DNA of 64,000 nucleotides from Bedellia somnulentella (GCA_963576735.1 OY755187.1:9114001-9178000), one strand, 5' to 3'. Counted from the stretch's first letter, positions 10,601 through 19,799 are shown. Numbers and translations: made by a program. Notes: a model not told the origin generated them from the sequence alone.

Positions 10601-13600
10601 CTCAACATGTTAACAACCCAACCCCTGAGTGTGGAGTTAACACGGAAGTCTTTCAGAGTTTTCTCGATACAGGGTATGTTAGTTTTATCGAAAGCACCTT
10701 TAATATCTATGAAGGTGCCTAGTGTGGATAGCTTGGTGCTGAGTGCACATTCAATTTTAGATATAACGTTGTGTAGTGCAGTCTTAGTTGATTTATCTTT
10801 AGTGAAAGCGTGTTGGTTTATTTGGAGGGGTTTTTTTGCAAGTGATTTTTCTCTTATATGTCTGTCACAGAGTCTTTCCAGAGTTTTTAAGAGAAAGGAT
10901 GTGAGGCTGATGGGTCTAAAGGACTTCGGGTCGGTATAGTCCGACTTACCGGGTTTGGGTATGAAAGTTACTTTGACTTCGCGCCATGGTATCGGTACAT
11001 ATCTGTAAGCGATGCATGATTGATATATTTTGACCAGCCAGGGGGATAGGATGTCTCTTGCCCACTGGAGCAAAGCAGGGAAGATTCCATCTAGGCCTGG
11101 TGATTTGAAGGGGTTGAAAGACTTAACCGCCCATTCAATTTGGTCATTAGTGACAAGGTCTCGTGAGAAGAGCCTGTCCGCTTCGGTAGGAGGCGTAATA
11201 TGCTCCTCATTCCAGTCAATATCATCAGTATGATGACAGTCTGGGAAGTGGCAGTCTAGGAGCAATTTATGTGTTTCTGTATCTGTCGTGGTGTATGTAT
11301 TATCAGGTGTTTTGAGCGGCCCTACGGTGAGGTTGTTATCGGTAGACAGAATTTTTCGAACCCTAGCCGCTTTATTGTTCGATTCTATTGATCCGCAAAA
11401 CTTTCGCCAAGCTTGCCTTTTGCTAGATCGGATTCGTTTTTTGTAGGTGGCTAACATGTTTTTATAGTTTTCCCAGTCTGTAGGTAGCCTGGAGTTTTTA
11501 GCTTTATTGAAAAGTTTGCGTAGTTCACCGCGCATTTTTTCCAACTCCGGGGTCCACCACCTACTGGTTTCTTTCCCTGGGATTGTTGGTTGTTTAAGTG
11601 GGCAGGAGGCTTCATAAGACTCGATTATAGCTGCGGTTACTACTTTAAGGTCATTTTCAATTTGTGTAGGGCCATCTATATTCTCGTTGGTGAGTGTATT
11701 TAGCTTACTTTTTAGAGACGATCTATATGAGAGTACATTCGTAACTCGAGGGTTACGTTTAGGAGGGGGTAGTGTGTAGTCACTGGTAATGTTGAAACAG
11801 ATCCGCCGATGATCAGCGCAGCTTAGTTCTTTTGACACGTGCCAATTTGAGACTAAGTGGGACGCCCCGGTGCTAACTAGTGTAATGTCAATGATAGTTT
11901 GGCCCCTGGATGTAACCCATGTGGGCTCCGATCCTATATTTGCTATGCTAAGGTTAGTAGAGAATAAATAGGTTGATAATACCTGTCCTCTTTGATTGGC
12001 CGCGTGGCAGCCCCACAGCGGATGATGCGCATTTGCATCGGCTCCGATGATGAGCTCAGTACCGGACTGCTCACAGTACTGCACCAGGTCGACCATTTCT
12101 TTAGGTGGGCAGTCGGCGTCACCGGGCATGTAGCAGGACGCTAGGACCACATCTGGGATCACCCTGCTAGCTGTTGTGATCTTGATAGCTATCAGGTCTC
12201 TGGAACAATATTGGGTGAGTGGCATGCTTTGAATATATTTAGGAATATAAATGCATGCCCTTGGGTTTGTGCATGTGGTGTCGCAGATTAACTTACCTCC
12301 GATGTTACTGAGACCACATATACGGTTTGCCCTGATCCACGGCTCCTGAATCAGAGCAATACTGTTGATGTTTTTATCCAGCACTGTGCGTAGGGTAGCC
12401 GTCGCCGCTTGACTGTGCTGGATATTGGTCTGGAGGATTGAGATGGTTTTAGGAGGGGGGAGCATCTTTAAGGATCTCCGCTTCCAGCTCCTCATCCAGG
12501 TCCAACTCGGAGTGTGTCCTGGGCGATGAAGTCATCATGGCCTCTTCCCTGGGATCCGGGACGAGGTCATTGCATGCCAGCCGACCGAGCTGGTCCACGG
12601 CCTCTTGGAGAGCTTCTGGTTCCTCCACAGGCCTGCTGGTGGAGGGTTTCGGCTCATCCGGCCTTGGGGGCGTGGGGGCAGGTTGGTCAGCTGGGGTCTC
12701 AATCGGCGCCTTCGGATCGGGCGGCGTGTCACTAAGTTTACCCCTCCCTACTATAAACTTAGCGAACACCGACCCGAATCCAAAAGCGATTCGGCGGTCG
12801 CGAAGAAGCAGCTTCTCCACCTCCGTCGATGACAGGCCCAAAGTAAGGAAAGTGCCCCTATTCTCTCCCTCGACAGTCGTCGCTTTGTATGGGTGCCACT
12901 GTGGTATGTCATACCAGCGTCCATTTTGTTTGCAAAGCAAAATCTGGAGCTTTTTCAGTGACCCCATATACCTAGGGAAGAAGAGGGCAATTCGTGTGCG
13001 GGTGGGGATATCAGCCTGGTTGACCATCTGAATCTTGTCGCCCGAGGGTAGCGTCGCGGCGGATGCAAATTTCTATAGCCAGGTAAGGGCGAAGTCGTCC
13101 TCACACTGGATCTTCAGCGTACCCTCGGACAGTTTTTGGCAACCCCGAAAGGCTGGCGCTATCTCCACATCATCGGAGTCCATAGCCGCGAAGACCTGTT
13201 CTTCGATACTTTCCCCAAGGTACTCGGCCTCCGAAGTGGTCAAGTCCCTCAGGGACGTGGTGATGAGCGCCACCGAGAGTTTGGAGCGGTCTACCGTGGC
13301 TTGCGCGTAGGTTCTCTGTCCCTGGATAGTTTTTGCCCGTTTGGGCTCGACCATCTGGGCAGGAGACCTACTGTCATCAGGTTTTCCTCGTTTGGATGCC
13401 TCTGGGACCTTGGAGGGTCCAGATTCATCAGCGGGGCGACCGGACTGACTGACGCGCTTACCACGGTTTCCGCGTGGTGTGTCACGCCGGTAACGGTTGC
13501 CGTCACGTTCATGTACGGGGTTTTTTACGCCGTGTCCCACACCCGACCCCCCGGCACGCGGGGGTGAGCCCGCGCTCCGGGGTGATCGGGGGCGAGAGAA

Positions 13601-14557
13601 CGGCGCACTAGGCTTCGCCAGCCCCGCACCTGAAGCCTGCTCGCAGGGGACCTGGCTCGCACCCCCTCGCAAGGCTTGGGGTTGAGGGCCATCTCCCCCG
13701 CCGCAACCTACCTGGCTCTGGTACGGCCGCGCGACATCCACTGGGTGCTCGGCAGCTCTTCGGGCTTTGGCGGCGCGGCGATAGGCACCGCTCTTCTGTT
13801 TTCTATGGCGGGTCCTCCCCTGGTCGGGGCCGCCTATAGGGTTTTCATTGCCACGTCCCTCGCCCCCGTGGTGGTTGCGTGGTTCGGGCAATGATTTTCT
13901 GGCGTGAGGCTTTCTAGCCTGCCTCACGGGCACGGTTTCCCACGTGCCGTAGAAGCGCTCCGGCTTGCACGCCGGGGGCACTTCGGAAGACGTCTGCATC
14001 TCTTCAGTCTTCCTCTCCTCTTTCTCATCAGGCGAAACTTTGCCCCCCCCAGAATACGAGGGGCGGCCTGAAACCTGCAAACAGGGTTCAGGGAGGGATT
14101 CCCGGTCCCGGTTGGGACACGTACCCTCCTGGGGTAAAAAATCTTTTTTAGGTTGCGCCATTTTAAGTTGGGATTGGGGGGTTTTCGGCATAAGTTTTGG
14201 TTAACGTCTGCATTGAAGTAATGCAGACGCGTAACGGGCAGCAACGACGTGAACGATGACTATAGCCTTGTCCTGGAGGTTCTAAAACCGATACCTCCAG
14301 GACCATTCGCCAACTTTGGGTACTTAAAACTAGTTTAACTAACCAAAGCTAGGGAGGTTCCCAGCCTTGGATGACAAAAGGTCTTAAAAAAGAAAATTTT
14401 CAAAAGATCTGGGAGCCCCCCCGCCCCACTCAATAGTATATAATAGTAATATAGTAAAATAAGGATACTTACTGACGCATTCTTGGTCGTCTCCAGGAAA
14501 AGCCGCAAAAGTGACAGCTACAAAGCTAATAACGTAAACGATGATGATCTTTTTCAT
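4603..14557 (-). CDS. Gene A: secreted JHBP/Takeout-like protein, five exons
   Basis: Minus-strand exons at 14473-14557, 7371-7599, 6098-6234, 5134-5259 and 4603-4736 join through GT-AG introns (phases 1,2,1,1) into 711 nt, 236 residues. Residues 1-18 form a signal peptide (MKKIIIVYVISFVAVTF), and the mature chain starts AFPGDDQEC. Cysteines are at 27, 39, 47, 58, 187 and 232, plus an extra one at 146. NxS/T sites are at N90 and N176. The C39-x7-C47 loop near the N-terminus, the alternating beta pattern and the terminal helix (NYELIEIVTPIIAKHF) resemble JHBP/Takeout carriers of hydrophobic ligands. This is inferred; the ligand is unknown, and a lineage-specific secreted family is possible. 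The start ATG follows the same CACAAA context as genes C and D. Intron 1 (6,873 bp) contains a 5.68-kb LINE in the same orientation; all splice sites remain. The protein is identical to that of gene B. Confidence 0.82.
4878..4985 (-). repeat. RTE-like LINE 3' relic (intron 4, gene A)
   Basis: Minus-strand match to the 3' end of the RTE-like family of this window: CCCATTGGGGTAGACATAAG, then CGATCGCTATTC and GCAGGGGACGACC. Degenerate. Repeated at about 35260-35367 in gene B. Confidence 0.55.
5000..5092 (-). repeat. tRNA-derived SINE fragment (intron 4, gene A)
   Basis: Contains TAACTAATAAATAAAGGAAAG followed by CACCAGCGGGAGTCGAACCC, the reverse complement of a B-box (GGGTTCGACTCCCGCTGG). The same head and tail occur at 31139-31290 and 51020-51110. 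Copy in gene B at about 35382-35474. Confidence 0.55.
5737..5982 (+). repeat. (TATG)n-tailed SINE, intron 3 of gene A
   Basis: Begins GCGTAGTGCCGGCTTAGAAT, contains GGCGATGCGGTTGGAGACCC and AAAAGTGGCTGAGGAATT, and ends TAGCCGTGAGTATATGTATG. Flanked by imperfect 16-17-bp direct repeats around ATGCTATGA.GTTTG.C, consistent with retroposition. It is shared with copy 2 (36119-36362), so it is older than the duplication. Confidence 0.75.
6464..6728 (+). repeat. Interspersed repeat with GGTCCGTACC start, intron 2 of gene A
   Basis: Contains GAGGTCCGTACCAAAAGGTA, CTAAGACTCCGCTGTCTGTC and CAGGCTGTATCTCATAAACC, recognisable blocks of a repeat common in Lepidoptera. No coding capacity. Copy at 36842-37106 in gene B. 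Confidence 0.6.
6760..7131 (+). repeat. tRNA-derived SINE with (TTTATG)n tail, intron 2 of gene A
   Basis: The head contains an A-box-like TAGTCCAGTGGATAG and a B-box-like GAGTTCCAATCCTGG. The body includes GAAAACATCGTGAGGAAACC and AGGCCTGCCCCCTATCACGT, and the tail is GTTTATGTTTATGTTTTATG. Near-identical copies are at 37136-37508, 59990-60372, 62829-63165 and 63613-63868. Copy 1 has a 4-bp GGCG duplication in the head that copy 2 lacks. Confidence 0.85.
8334..8445 (+). repeat. RTE-like LINE 3'-end fragment, intron 1 of gene A
   Basis: Reads TTGCCAGTCGATCGTACAAA, GTGGCGATCACTAATCTCAG, then CTATCCCAATAGAAACTAAC, the decayed 3' end of the RTE-like family (compare 47700-47890). Copy at 38708-38822. 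The rest of intron 1 between 7600 and 8733 shows nothing recognisable. Confidence 0.65.
8839..12495 (-). CDS. LINE ORF2 polyprotein: APE endonuclease, RT, RNase H, zinc knuckle
   Basis: An intact 1218-residue frame. APE-type endonuclease occupies about 1-240: QTN at 22-24, E51 in QEPW, D152 in GADANAHHPLWG, and ADH at 227-229. Reverse transcriptase spans about 450-780: FIPKPGKSDY at 511-520, D597 in FIDIKGAFD, GCPQGGVLSPLLW at 651-663, and YADD at 684-687. RNase H lies at about 940-1070 with D949, E984, D1010 and D1059, all four catalytic acids. A C-terminal CCHC knuckle has C1163, C1166, H1175 and C1180. Nothing essential is visibly missing, so this copy may recently have been able to retrotranspose. 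It starts inside the 3' end of ORF1 in another frame (47-nt overlap), so translation would need reinitiation or another coupling mechanism. Confidence 0.93.
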   Translation of the reverse strand: MRSWKRRSLKMLPPPKTISILQTNIQHSQAATATLRTVLDKNINSIALIQEPWIRANRICGLSNIGGKLICDTTCTNPRACIYIPKYIQSMPLTQYCSRDLIAIKITTASRVIPDVVLASCYMPGDADCPPKEMVDLVQYCEQSGTELIIGADANAHHPLWGCHAANQRGQVLSTYLFSTNLSIANIGSEPTWVTSRGQTIIDITLVSTGASHLVSNWHVSKELSCADHRRICFNITSDYTLPPPKRNPRVTNVLSYRSSLKSKLNTLTNENIDGPTQIENDLKVVTAAIIESYEASCPLKQPTIPGKETSRWWTPELEKMRGELRKLFNKAKNSRLPTDWENYKNMLATYKKRIRSSKRQAWRKFCGSIESNNKAARVRKILSTDNNLTVGPLKTPDNTYTTTDTETHKLLLDCHFPDCHHTDDIDWNEEHITPPTEADRLFSRDLVTNDQIEWAVKSFNPFKSPGLDGIFPALLQWARDILSPWLVKIYQSCIAYRYVPIPWREVKVTFIPKPGKSDYTDPKSFRPISLTSFLLKTLERLCDRHIREKSLAKKPLQINQHAFTKDKSTKTALHNVISKIECALSTKLSTLGTFIDIKGAFDKTNIPCIEKTLKDFRVNSTLRGWVVNMLRLRAVQITLKDTTRAIVTRGCPQGGVLSPLLWNMVVDSLLRRLNARGYFTVGYADDLTILLNGNHVNTLCNQMGQALRVVETWCNEYDLKVNPKKTELILFTHKRKLPPFELPKLFGTQLTLSKTVKYLGITLDDKLSWKPHLDNTLKKASAMLWQCKRILGKNWGLKPKIVHWLYTTIIRPVITYGSLVWWSRTRLTTAQNDLEKMQRLACMAITGCMRTAPTAALQVLLNLPPLHLHIQQEAAMSSLRLKKAGHLKNDSRILHTNIYTAAIQYQPLLTAPCDRITKTIITKHNYTVVLEEEQHDYSDIKEVRVYTDGSKTNQGTGAGVYSQDLNIKISKSLGHHNTVFQAECLGIIEAAMAIKARALSDMHVKIISDSASVLQALDRCVFTSGLVLECHGALEEVAGKNIITLQWIKGHSGSLGNDAADELARAGSARNLQGPEPIIPLPFGQLRAWLRERTHSLSKSHWQEEPGCRQSKETMPTLDIKLTGRALRLSRKNLRTVAGILTGHTTLNKHLHTIGITDSPLCRACMKADETVAHVLQECTGVADIRKNTLGTIKSLPGAVADLDKLLAFWTELGWES
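12449..14191 (-). pseudogene. LINE ORF1 (gag-like, DUF4780-type) with one in-frame UAG
   Basis: Minus-strand frame of 580 codons broken only by a TAG at 13073-13075, after LKIQCEDDFALTWL. The frame continues directly as KFASAATLPSGDKIQ. The N-terminal half (about 240 residues) is basic and rich in Pro, Arg and Gly, without predicted fold. The C-terminal half (VALITTSLRDLTTSEAEYL, then IALFFPRYMGSLKKLQ, ENRGTFLTLGLSSTEVEKLL and FGSVFAKFIVG) resembles the DUF4780 domain found in arthropod LINE ORF1 proteins; that name is from memory. The last segment is acidic and Pro-rich. ORF1 proteins bind element RNA. A start at 14191 or the next Met at 14164 is possible. The single stop means this copy would make a truncated ORF1 unless the TAG is a sequencing or assembly error. 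Confidence 0.8.
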
Positions 14558-14642
14558 TTTGTGATACGAGTATTAGCACGATTAATCAGTAATCTTCAAT
14601 CTCTAAAAGCTGTTTCTCGATTGATTGATTTCTGCATAAAAC

Positions 14643-14656
14643 GGTTAATTTATATA
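14643..14656 (-). promoter_or_regulatory. TATA box of gene A
   Basis: The minus strand reads TATATAAATTAACC, 86-99 nt before the ATG. Genes B, C and D have the same box at the same distance, followed by a conserved leader (AGAAATCAATCA, AGCTGCTTTTAGA-like, ATTGATTAATC, CACAAA). Confidence 0.75.
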
Positions 14657-14699
14657 TCGCTGAAATGAATATCTCAACATTATAAAAAACCATTGTTTA

Positions 14700-15440
14700 T
14701 ATGCTTTCCTAATACAGCTGTTAGTAACGGATTTCGTTTAGGGTTCCGCATCAATGTTTTATTTATAGTAAGTTTAATTTAATTACTAGACAGGATTACA
14801 AAAAAAACACACATAAGAATAAGGATAATATCGCTATTGTTATTTAAAAAAATATGGTTTTGAAAGCTTTTCTTCAGATTTACTCGACTACAGCAAAACT
14901 ATAAAGAAAAAATGATTTATTTCAATTTTGTATTTTTAATAGGGTATGATTCTATCAATCACCTAAATTATAGTCACCTAATAAATAATATTTATTTCTT
15001 AAATAGTAGATTTCTATTTATATATATACTCATCAAAATTTCTATTTATAAAATCATTCCGTTACGGATTCACTTAGCGAAATTTAGCAGGTACATAGTT
15101 TTAGTGCTTTAGATGAACACTAATAAAAGAATTTACGGAGATTGCACGGGAACAAGAATTACGAAAAATTTATGTTTGTATGAAAATTCTGCATTTTCAA
15201 TTCAATCATGTTGAAATTGGGAATAAAGATTCCTCATCAGATAAAAGGGTAAATTGCGTAAAGATTACCAGAAATTCTTACGGAAACAGAAATTTAAAGT
15301 CCAGACCTGACTGAAAATCATTATCGTGAGTCAATCTCACAATCTAATGCTGAGTCACAATTTAGTGCTGGGCCTTTTCGACTTAAGGGTACAGTCTGAT
15401 GTACTTTATAAGTTATTGTATTTGTCATGTGTGTTATATT
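14700..15440. other. Upstream region of gene A without a gene
   Basis: AT-rich. About 60 bp at 14715-14775 (ACAGCTGTTAGTAACGGATTT, GGTTCCGCATCAATG) is conserved upstream of genes B and C and, more loosely, D, so it may be regulatory. I see no coding signal or recognisable repeat in the remainder. Confidence 0.5.
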
Positions 15441-15964
15441 TGTTGTTTTTAACCGACTTCAAAAAAAGGAGTGTTCTCAATTCGACCGTATATTTTTTTT
15501 TTTTTATGTTTGTTCGCCGATTACTTCGCCATTTATGAACCGATTTTGATTATTATTTTTTTATTTGAAAGAAGATACTCCCGGATTGGTACCATGATGA
15601 GGATATCAGGGTCTGATGATGGGATCCTGGAGAAATCGAGGGGAACCCTCAAATTCTGTAGGCAAATGTACCGCGTTTAACATATTTTCTGAACTTATAT
15701 TGGCATTTGCTTCTGAAAATCATATTAATATGCTGCTGAGCTGATGATGGAAGGTGTGAGTCCTCAATCACTAGGTATTAGGAAACAGTTCTTTCCATAT
15801 TCTATATAGATTTATACTCCTCTTCGTAGCTTTTATGAAGAGAAGTACAGGTTCACTAGACATTTCTTTTGTTATGTTATTGTTACCGAGAAAGTACCAT
15901 GAGACCAGGATCTGATGATGGCATCCCAGAAAATCGAGGGGACTGTCGAAACTCACAATCATGT

Positions 15965-16113
15965 GACAGTGTATTTGTTCAAAACGCCGATAGGCCTGCC
16001 CTGTATAACGTGAGAACACTGCCTAAGCAAATCGTGGGTACTCTGAACAATAGGTGACAATGTCACGTGATATTCAGAAGTATTACTACCTCTGCTAACC
16101 CCTTCAGGGAAAA
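15965..16113 (+). repeat. Decayed 3' half of tRNA-derived SINE
   Basis: Reads GTGACAGTGTATTTGTTCAA, CGATAGGCCTGCCCTGTATA, CTCTGCTAACCCCTTCAGGG, matching the SINE body at 6940-7100 with many changes. Copy at 40651-40799. Confidence 0.65.
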
Positions 16114-16636
16114 ACAACCGAAAATAAACAATCTAGTACTAAAAAGTACGAAATAAGTTTTTGAATTGAATATGAGTACTGTGATTAATACCTTTGCAAT
16201 TTCTTTATTCCACACGCGTCAGTTCAACCTACCTAAATATTAAAATGCTCTTAAATTAATTTTTGAGTCGGTGCCAGTCAAACAAAAGTGAATTCACCCT
16301 ACTATCTATCTCTGATTATTACAATCTAAACAATATATATCTATCGCCTAACGTTTTAAATGGTAATACGTACAAAAATCAATTTAACCTACAACTACAA
16401 GGTATCCTACATTGTACATGTATATGAAGTGCGAAATACACACTTATTATTATCAATCATCACGCAGGCTGGCACCGGCTCACAAATTAATTTAAGAGAA
16501 TTTTAATATTGAGGTAGGTTGAACCGACGCGTGTGGAATAAAGAAATTGCTAAGGTATTAATCACAGTACTCATATTCAACTAAAATACTTATTTCGTAC
16601 TTTTTAGTACTAGATTGTTTATTTTCGGTTGTTTTT
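16112..16636. repeat. Long inverted repeat (foldback), arms about 165 bp
   Basis: Left arm runs from ACAACCGAAAATAAACAATC through ATTCCACACGCGTCAGTTCA to GAGTCGGTGCCAG. The right arm is its reverse complement (CTGGCACCGGCTC, GGTTGAACCGACGCGTGTGG, GATTGTTTATTTTCGGTTGT), with an unrelated spacer of about 190 bp. The transcript could form a long hairpin. Copy at 40798-41322. Confidence 0.8.
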
Positions 16637-16689
16637 CCAACAATGAAGTCGGTTTTTATGTTTCTGTTGTATTCTGTACTCTTAATTTA

Positions 16690-16842
16690 AAGAAATGTTT
16701 CTTCTTTCTTTCTTTAAAGTTTATATGGAACTTTAATAATTTTCATTCTATTGTATATTGTACTTCTATTTAAGAAATAATCTGTGTGAAATGTTTTTAA
16801 TTATGATGTACAATAAAAAGTTTTCTATTCTATTCTATTGGT
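16690..16842 (+). repeat. LINE 3'-UTR fragment with (ATTCT)n tail
   Basis: ATGATGTACAATAAAAAGTT followed by TTCTATTCTATTCTATTG is the usual end of a lepidopteran LINE 3' UTR. No ORF attached. Copy at 41376-41528. From 16843 to about 17780 I see nothing beyond AT-rich sequence. Confidence 0.5.
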
Positions 16843-17789
16843 TCGATATATCTCGATCACCAATTTTCTTTCATTTAAAGTAATTAAAATTTATTACTTG
16901 CTTAAATTTGCATGAAGCAATGTTTATTGCTTTAGCAGTAGCATCTTCAGGTGTTGCTGCAACTTTACTTGAAGGCGGAAGGATATCACGTGGAATGATA
17001 ACGCGATGGCTTTTGGTGGTAATTGGTTGTTTGATTTGAGATGTTAACGCTAAATACAACAAGTTTTTCGGGTCTACTCCTTAAAATGGTTAATGGAAAC
17101 TATCCTCAACCTGTAGGTAGATTAAAAATTCCTGACAGTCGAAGCAGTAACATTAAAACAGGCGCAGTTTTATTTAACCCTAGCGGGTTAACTTCTTTTT
17201 AATGAAAAACTTTTTTTAATTATTGATATTTTAGTATGAGATACGTAAGAACATGGTGTACCGGCCACTTTATTCTGAACCACTATTTACGACACACTCT
17301 GTATATAATTAAAAGCACTTACCAATAAACGTGGAATGGCTGTATATGACAATACATACACTATAGCGAGATATAGAAACAAAACGCGCCAGTGCGCGTT
17401 AAGTTACGATTATGATAATTTGCTTTGTATAATAATATAATAAGCTAAAATTTAAATAATTGTTATTTAAATTTATTGAAATACATTTTAAATACTGCAT
17501 TTGAAGCGTATAATGTACAAATATAATGTAACTATCATGGAAAATTTTCGTCAAAGCTTGTTTACGTCTTATTGTTATTATTAAACTTTAGAGTTAAATG
17601 GATATAATATACTGTATTTTTTTGGAAAAATTAAATTTAGATGCTCCCCTGTCGACTATAAATAAAAACAAAAACAAAAAAATCTGTATAAAAATAAAAA
17701 AAATAAGTAATAATTCAATTCAATTTAATCCTGTAACCGACAGGTTTTCTGTAATGTTAAAAAGAGGCCAGATGGTATACATTCCTTGA

Positions 17790-18090
17790 ATCCATGGAAG
17801 AATGGGACAACACTAGTAATGGATATAAATTGTGTCAACACACTGGCACCGTCCCATTATTTTTTTTGCTCCTCAGCTGGCTACTGATGCTGAGGGTCTC
17901 AAGAAGTGAAGATATAGTAATTTTGGTGAATACCATATTTTCACTGTTGGGACTATGGGAGTTAGTCCATAAGGTGTAAGTGCGCATAGTTTTCCATAAA
18001 ATTTCAGCGCGCTGGGTGGAGACATGTGGAGATTCAAGGGCTGGTAATGCCAGCAGATTACTTGGAGTTGGAACCCTGTCACCAAAGGGT
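17790..18090 (+). pseudogene. Relic of an RLE-type LINE C-terminus (copy 1)
   Basis: Plus-strand fragments read HKISARWVETCGDSRAGNAS, matching LSARLVEVSGDPRAGSYL near the C-terminus of the larger RLE-type LINE at 21021-23484. Upstream ACTGTTGGGACTATGGGAGT fits its VETLGTWG block. Too decayed to place all frames. Copy at 42476-42776. Confidence 0.5.
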
Positions 18091-18305
18091 TTTAAGGCAA
18101 TTTCGTTTTTTTTTTGTTGTATACTTTTTTTATCTGTAAAGTTAAGTTTTTATATAGGAAAAGCTTTTCAAACGTTCATATGCCCTAAATCCTGGTTGCT
18201 GACCAAGGCGAATTATCCCACGGAGGTAAATCAGCAGTTTTACCAGAGTTACAAAATACCTAATTATCAGGATCTAAAATAATCTAGGTAGTTATTAAAA
18301 CCAAA

Positions 18306-18985
18306 ACTATGATTTTTGAGAGAGAGGGAAATGTATGCGCGATTGATATGAATGGTAATAAAATAGAACAAGTGAAAGAGTTTAAATATAAAGGATGATT
18401 GTTTACTAACGATGGAATATGTGATGATGACATGGAAAGAAGACTGAAAAGGGGTAATGCGGTTGAAGGTGCAATGAATAGTCAATGACCATTCAATCGG
18501 TGTATGAAAAGCGCGAATGGCTGTGCTTGATGCTGTTCTTGTTCCTCCGCTTATGTGGCAGGAGAAACATAAAAGTAGATAGGATGCGGTAGAAATGAGG
18601 TCTCTCAGGAGAGTTTGTGATGTTGATTCGTGAAAGGTGCGTTGCGAAAGATGATATTTTAAAAAATTAGAGAATAATGGTTCGGGAGCATAGGCAGAAT
18701 GGCTAATTGTTAATTGGTAAAAGAGATTTATAGGGTAGGGTCTATGTGGTAGGTAATGTCAGTAGAGGACGACCACGGAGAACACACCTGAACCAAATAG
18801 AGAGGGTGTTCAAAAAGGTAGGCGTCCAAATATGAAGAATAAAAGAGCATGTATCAGAATATTGATGTATATAAACAAAGCTAGAGAGGTTTGTCAGAAT
18901 CGAACAAAGTGGCGATCGATAATCTCTGCCTACCCCAATGGGAACAAATGGCGTAAGTGTATGAATGTATGTATGTATCTACGTA
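18306..18985 (+). pseudogene. RTE-like LINE C-terminal relic (copy 1)
   Basis: Degenerate plus-strand reading with ATGATTTTTGAGAGAGAGGG (MVFERQ-like), GAACAAGTGAAAGAGTTT (EQVKEF) and CGAACAAAGTGGCGATCGAT (RTKWRS), ending CTACCCCAATGGGAAC and (TATG)n. The same family is better preserved at 55082-55790 and 59170-59860. Identity with copy 2 falls sharply inside this element, near 18388. Confidence 0.7.
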
Positions 18986-19079
18986 AAATAAAAGACGATG
19001 TATTTTAAACGCTTAAACTATTTATCGATGAAAAATTATTGAACAAGATGTACGAGCTCACTGTGAAGAAATTTTTTAC

Positions 19080-19331
19080 ATACACATGCATACATATACT
19101 CACGGCTATAAATACCTAGAAGGGGTAGCCAAAGCTAAGGAATTTGAAATTCTTCAGCCACTTTTGGAAAATTGAGTGGGGAATAGGCAGTAAAATAAAG
19201 GTTGTTGGTGATGGGTCTCCAACCGCATGGCCCAAAAATCCCTTTTAAGCCCCAATACCGTTAGTCGCCTCTTACGTAAACCCACCGGAAGAAATGGGGT
19301 AGTGTTATTCTAAGCCGACACTACACAGCTT
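19080..19331 (-). repeat. (TATG)n-tailed SINE, minus strand (copy 1)
   Basis: Reads ACATATACTCACGGCTATAA, GGGTAGCCAAAGCTAAGGAA, then CCAACCGCATGGCCC and CCGACACTACACAGC, the reverse complement of the SINE described at 5737. Copy at 44053-44303. Confidence 0.75.
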
Positions 19332-19435
19332 TATTAAAGCTTTATTTAGCTTATATATTTTTATTATTTTATCAAATTCTGGCTCGATCGTCTACCAATC
19401 TGTTTTAACTTAAATCATACTGTGGTTTATTAATC

Positions 19436-19650
19436 ATTGTTGTTAATTCTGTGAGAAAAATCGTGAGGAAACCTAACGTGGGTTAGTTATATTTAATCAT
19501 GTGGCAGTGCATTTGTACAAAACAGCAACAGAACTGTCCTTCATCGGCATCGCGTGAGTGCCCCGCTAAGCAAATTGTGGGTACTCTGTAGACCATTTGA
19601 CAAAAAAAACCATGTGATTTTTGGAAATATTAGTACCTCTGCATTCGAAT
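19436..19650 (+). repeat. Decayed tRNA-derived SINE body (copy 1)
   Basis: ATCGTGAGGAAACCTAACGT, GCATCGCGTGAGTGCCCCGC and TTGTGGGTACTCTGTAGACC align with the body of the SINE at 6760. Copy 2 (44405-44570) is interrupted by another element at 44579. Confidence 0.6.
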
Positions 19651-19799
19651 CCTGTTTTTTTGTTCGTTTGAGTAAAATTTTGGAGGCGAGAATGATGTGA
19701 TGAAAATAATGTTTAAGAAAATGTATTTAAATGAAATCAGAATAGATGTTAAACAATAAAATGGTTACTAAAAAATCCATGGCTAAAATTTATGTTTTT

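Larger units (their letters stand above)
8747..14426 (-). mobile_element. Full-length non-LTR retrotransposon (LOA/I-group), 5680 bp
   Basis: Inserted in intron 1 of gene A in the gene's own orientation. Flanked by an exact 13-bp target-site duplication CACTCAATAGTAT (8734-8746 and 14427-14439), while gene B has the single empty site at about 39114-39126. Its 3' end is (TAA)n (8747-8762). It encodes ORF1 (gag-like) and ORF2 (endonuclease, RT, RNase H), overlapping by 47 nt. Element plus one duplication is 5693 bp, exactly the shift in spacing between copies 1 and 2. The (TAA)n tail and RNase H favour the I/LOA group over Jockey or CR1; the clade needs a tree. Confidence 0.93.
15451..16661. 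mobile_element. ACCGACTTC-ended non-autonomous DNA element with internal foldback
   Basis: Left end AACCGACTTCAAAAAAAGGA (15451) and right end GAAGTCGGTTTTT (to about 16661) form short inverted termini. The interior has CTCAATTCGACCGTATA and GATCTGATGATGG-type blocks typical of a lepidopteran repeat, a decayed tRNA-SINE (15965-16113) and a large inverted repeat (16112-16280 with 16470-16636). Copy 2 carries it at 40137-41347. No transposase seen. Confidence 0.65.

Noticed and set aside
14469..14557. Gene A inactivated by separation of exon 1 from exon 2
   Set aside because: The LINE lies fully inside intron 1 in sense orientation and the splice signals are intact; expression may change but disruption is not shown.
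16871..17062. Short minus-strand frame (63 codons) containing RVIIPRDILPP, first suspected as a histone-variant fragment
   Set aside because: No convincing alignment to a histone fold, no start context and no neighbouring exons.
17598..17789. Lys/Asn/Ile-rich 63-codon frame
   Set aside because: Low-complexity AT-rich translation duplicated in copy 2 with no other support.
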